Positions 63,371 to 64,000 of a DNA stretch of 64,000 nt are shown here, in pieces. The stretch comes from Candidatus Acidiferrales bacterium. Lineage in GTDB: Bacteria > Acidobacteriota > Terriglobia > Acidiferrales > UBA7541. Made by a program: the position numbers and the translations under genes. The stretch spans positions 62,001 through 126,000 of the forward strand of contig DASYYH010000008.1 in the NCBI GenBank assembly GCA_035934015.1, in the 5' to 3' direction. Position 1 is the stretch's first letter. Every line of letters starts with the position of its first letter. The notes under the pieces are model-generated. The model saw nothing but the letters and a program-made list of their open reading frames with translations. It made no database searches and was not told the DNA's origin.

Positions 63371-63484
63371 TTTCGCCTCGCGAATTTCCTTATCGCCAAA
63401 TGTTATCGGAGTGTTTCAGGAATGTGCCACCACGCAGCGCTCGCGCTAAAAGACATTTTGGCCTGCTTCTTCCGCCGCTTCCGT

Positions 63485-63919
63485 TCAGCGTTTCGTCCGT
63501 TTTGCCCTGCGCTTCTTCGCCGCTTTTTTCGCTCGCTTCACCGCAATCCCTTGTATCTCGAACTTCGCGCCAAAAAGCAGCGGCCCGGAACCCAGAAATG
63601 CTCGCGCCGGAAAATCGCCCGAAAAATAACCGCGATAAATCGCATTGAACTTCTCAAAGAGCGAGACGTCCGAGCAGAAAATCTGCACGTAAACCAAATC
63701 ATCCATCGCCAGATTCGCGCGCCCCAGCGTTGCGCGGAAGCCATCGAGCAGCAGCCGCGCTTCCTGCTCCGCATCTGTGGGTGGTTTTCTCGTGGCCGGG
63801 TCCAGCCCGATGTGCCCGCTCACGTAATATGTATTGCCCACGAGCACGCCGCTCGAAAACGGCAGCGGCCCGAGACTCGCCGCCACCGGGAAATAAGTTC
63901 GCTTCTCATCCGTCGGCAT
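63485..63919 (-). CDS. RidA-family enamine/imine deaminase
   Basis: The 144-residue protein has the RidA (YjgF/YER057c/UK114) fold: LPFSSGVLVGNTYYVSGHIG, DGFRATLGRANLAMDDLVYV and FPARAFLGSGPLLFGAKFEI, where the Arg is the usual imine-binding residue. Such enzymes hydrolyse reactive enamines and imines formed by PLP enzymes. The last 20 residues (RAKKAAKKRRAKRTKR) are an unusual basic tail not common to the family. GAGGAGG precedes the ATG. The upstream partial gene overlaps this start by about 14 bases. Confidence 0.9.
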   Translation of the reverse strand: MPTDEKRTYFPVAASLGPLPFSSGVLVGNTYYVSGHIGLDPATRKPPTDAEQEARLLLDGFRATLGRANLAMDDLVYVQIFCSDVSLFEKFNAIYRGYFSGDFPARAFLGSGPLLFGAKFEIQGIAVKRAKKAAKKRRAKRTKR

Positions 63920-64000
63920 AAATTCCTCCTCGAAATCTCATCAGATGCGCATCCGCGTCCAGCGATTCTCCTTCGCAAAAGTAAAACGGCTCGCCGCATC
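63906..64000 (-). CDS. C-terminal end of an unidentified protein (partial)
   Basis: The frame ending at TGA 63906-63908 reads CGEPFYFCEGESLDADAHLM then RFRGGIYADG and overlaps the RidA start. The clean codon usage and tight overlap suggest the end of a real gene that continues past the window. Thirty residues are too few to name it. It may be co-transcribed with RidA. Confidence 0.5.
   Translation of the reverse strand, partial: CGEPFYFCEGESLDADAHLMRFRGGIYADG

Overview
The window is a chromosomal stretch from a moderately GC-rich, Gram-negative bacterium, most likely an Acidobacteriota member. The pointers are an acidobacterial-type VWFA-related secreted protein (3534-4490), a zinc-ribbon/DUF4190/pilin fusion (25462), LpxC (outer-membrane lipid A synthesis), TolC-type export, FecR-like and secreted NTF2-fold proteins, and many secreted peptidases. 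No insertion sequence, prophage, CRISPR array or rRNA was seen. There is one tRNA, tRNA-Leu(CAG).

Layout. 1-13 kb is a mosaic of single genes: a FecR-domain protein, DinB-like protein, FMN hydroxy-acid oxidase, VWFA protein, TPR protein, cold-shock protein, small secreted proteins, an M48 protease broken by an in-frame TGA, a cytochrome P450, an SRPBCC protein and a TolC-family protein with a palindrome upstream. 13-25 kb, all on the minus strand, is a long housekeeping cluster: glmU, purQ, an M20 peptidase, purL, purF, two tandem signal peptidase I genes, purM, purN and tyrS, with short gaps or overlaps. No purS was found in it. 25-35 kb has the pilin-like fusion, lpxC, lipA, a TPR/membrane-protein pair, an amino-acid permease overlapping a large PIG-L deacetylase, and small proteins. 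35-39 kb holds the tRNA with its promoter and a three-domain lysophospholipid flippase/acyltransferase/acyl-ACP synthetase.

39-47.4 kb is the most coherent pathway: a GntR/FCD regulator, a Ser/Cys proline-racemase homologue, and a tightly overlapping operon for 4-hydroxyproline 2-epimerase, a three-subunit D-hydroxyproline dehydrogenase, a DapA-family pyrroline-4-hydroxy-2-carboxylate deaminase and a 2-oxoglutarate-semialdehyde dehydrogenase. Together these would convert trans-4-hydroxy-L-proline to 2-oxoglutarate. A frameshifted unknown gene, pyrF and a secreted DPP-IV-like peptidase follow.

52-64 kb carries a MocR-type regulator divergent from a DoxX/cupin pair, a structured intergenic element with an intrinsic terminator on the minus strand, rnr (RNase R), a small unknown protein, two dehydrogenases, a VOC protein, a flippase-like membrane protein, an M20 peptidase, RidA and the end of one more gene.

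Three genes look interrupted: the M48 gene by a nonsense codon, the pilin fusion by a nine-C tract, and the 47.5-kb gene by a frameshift. These may be real mutations or sequence errors; the DNA alone cannot say which. All functions are inferred from protein motifs and context.
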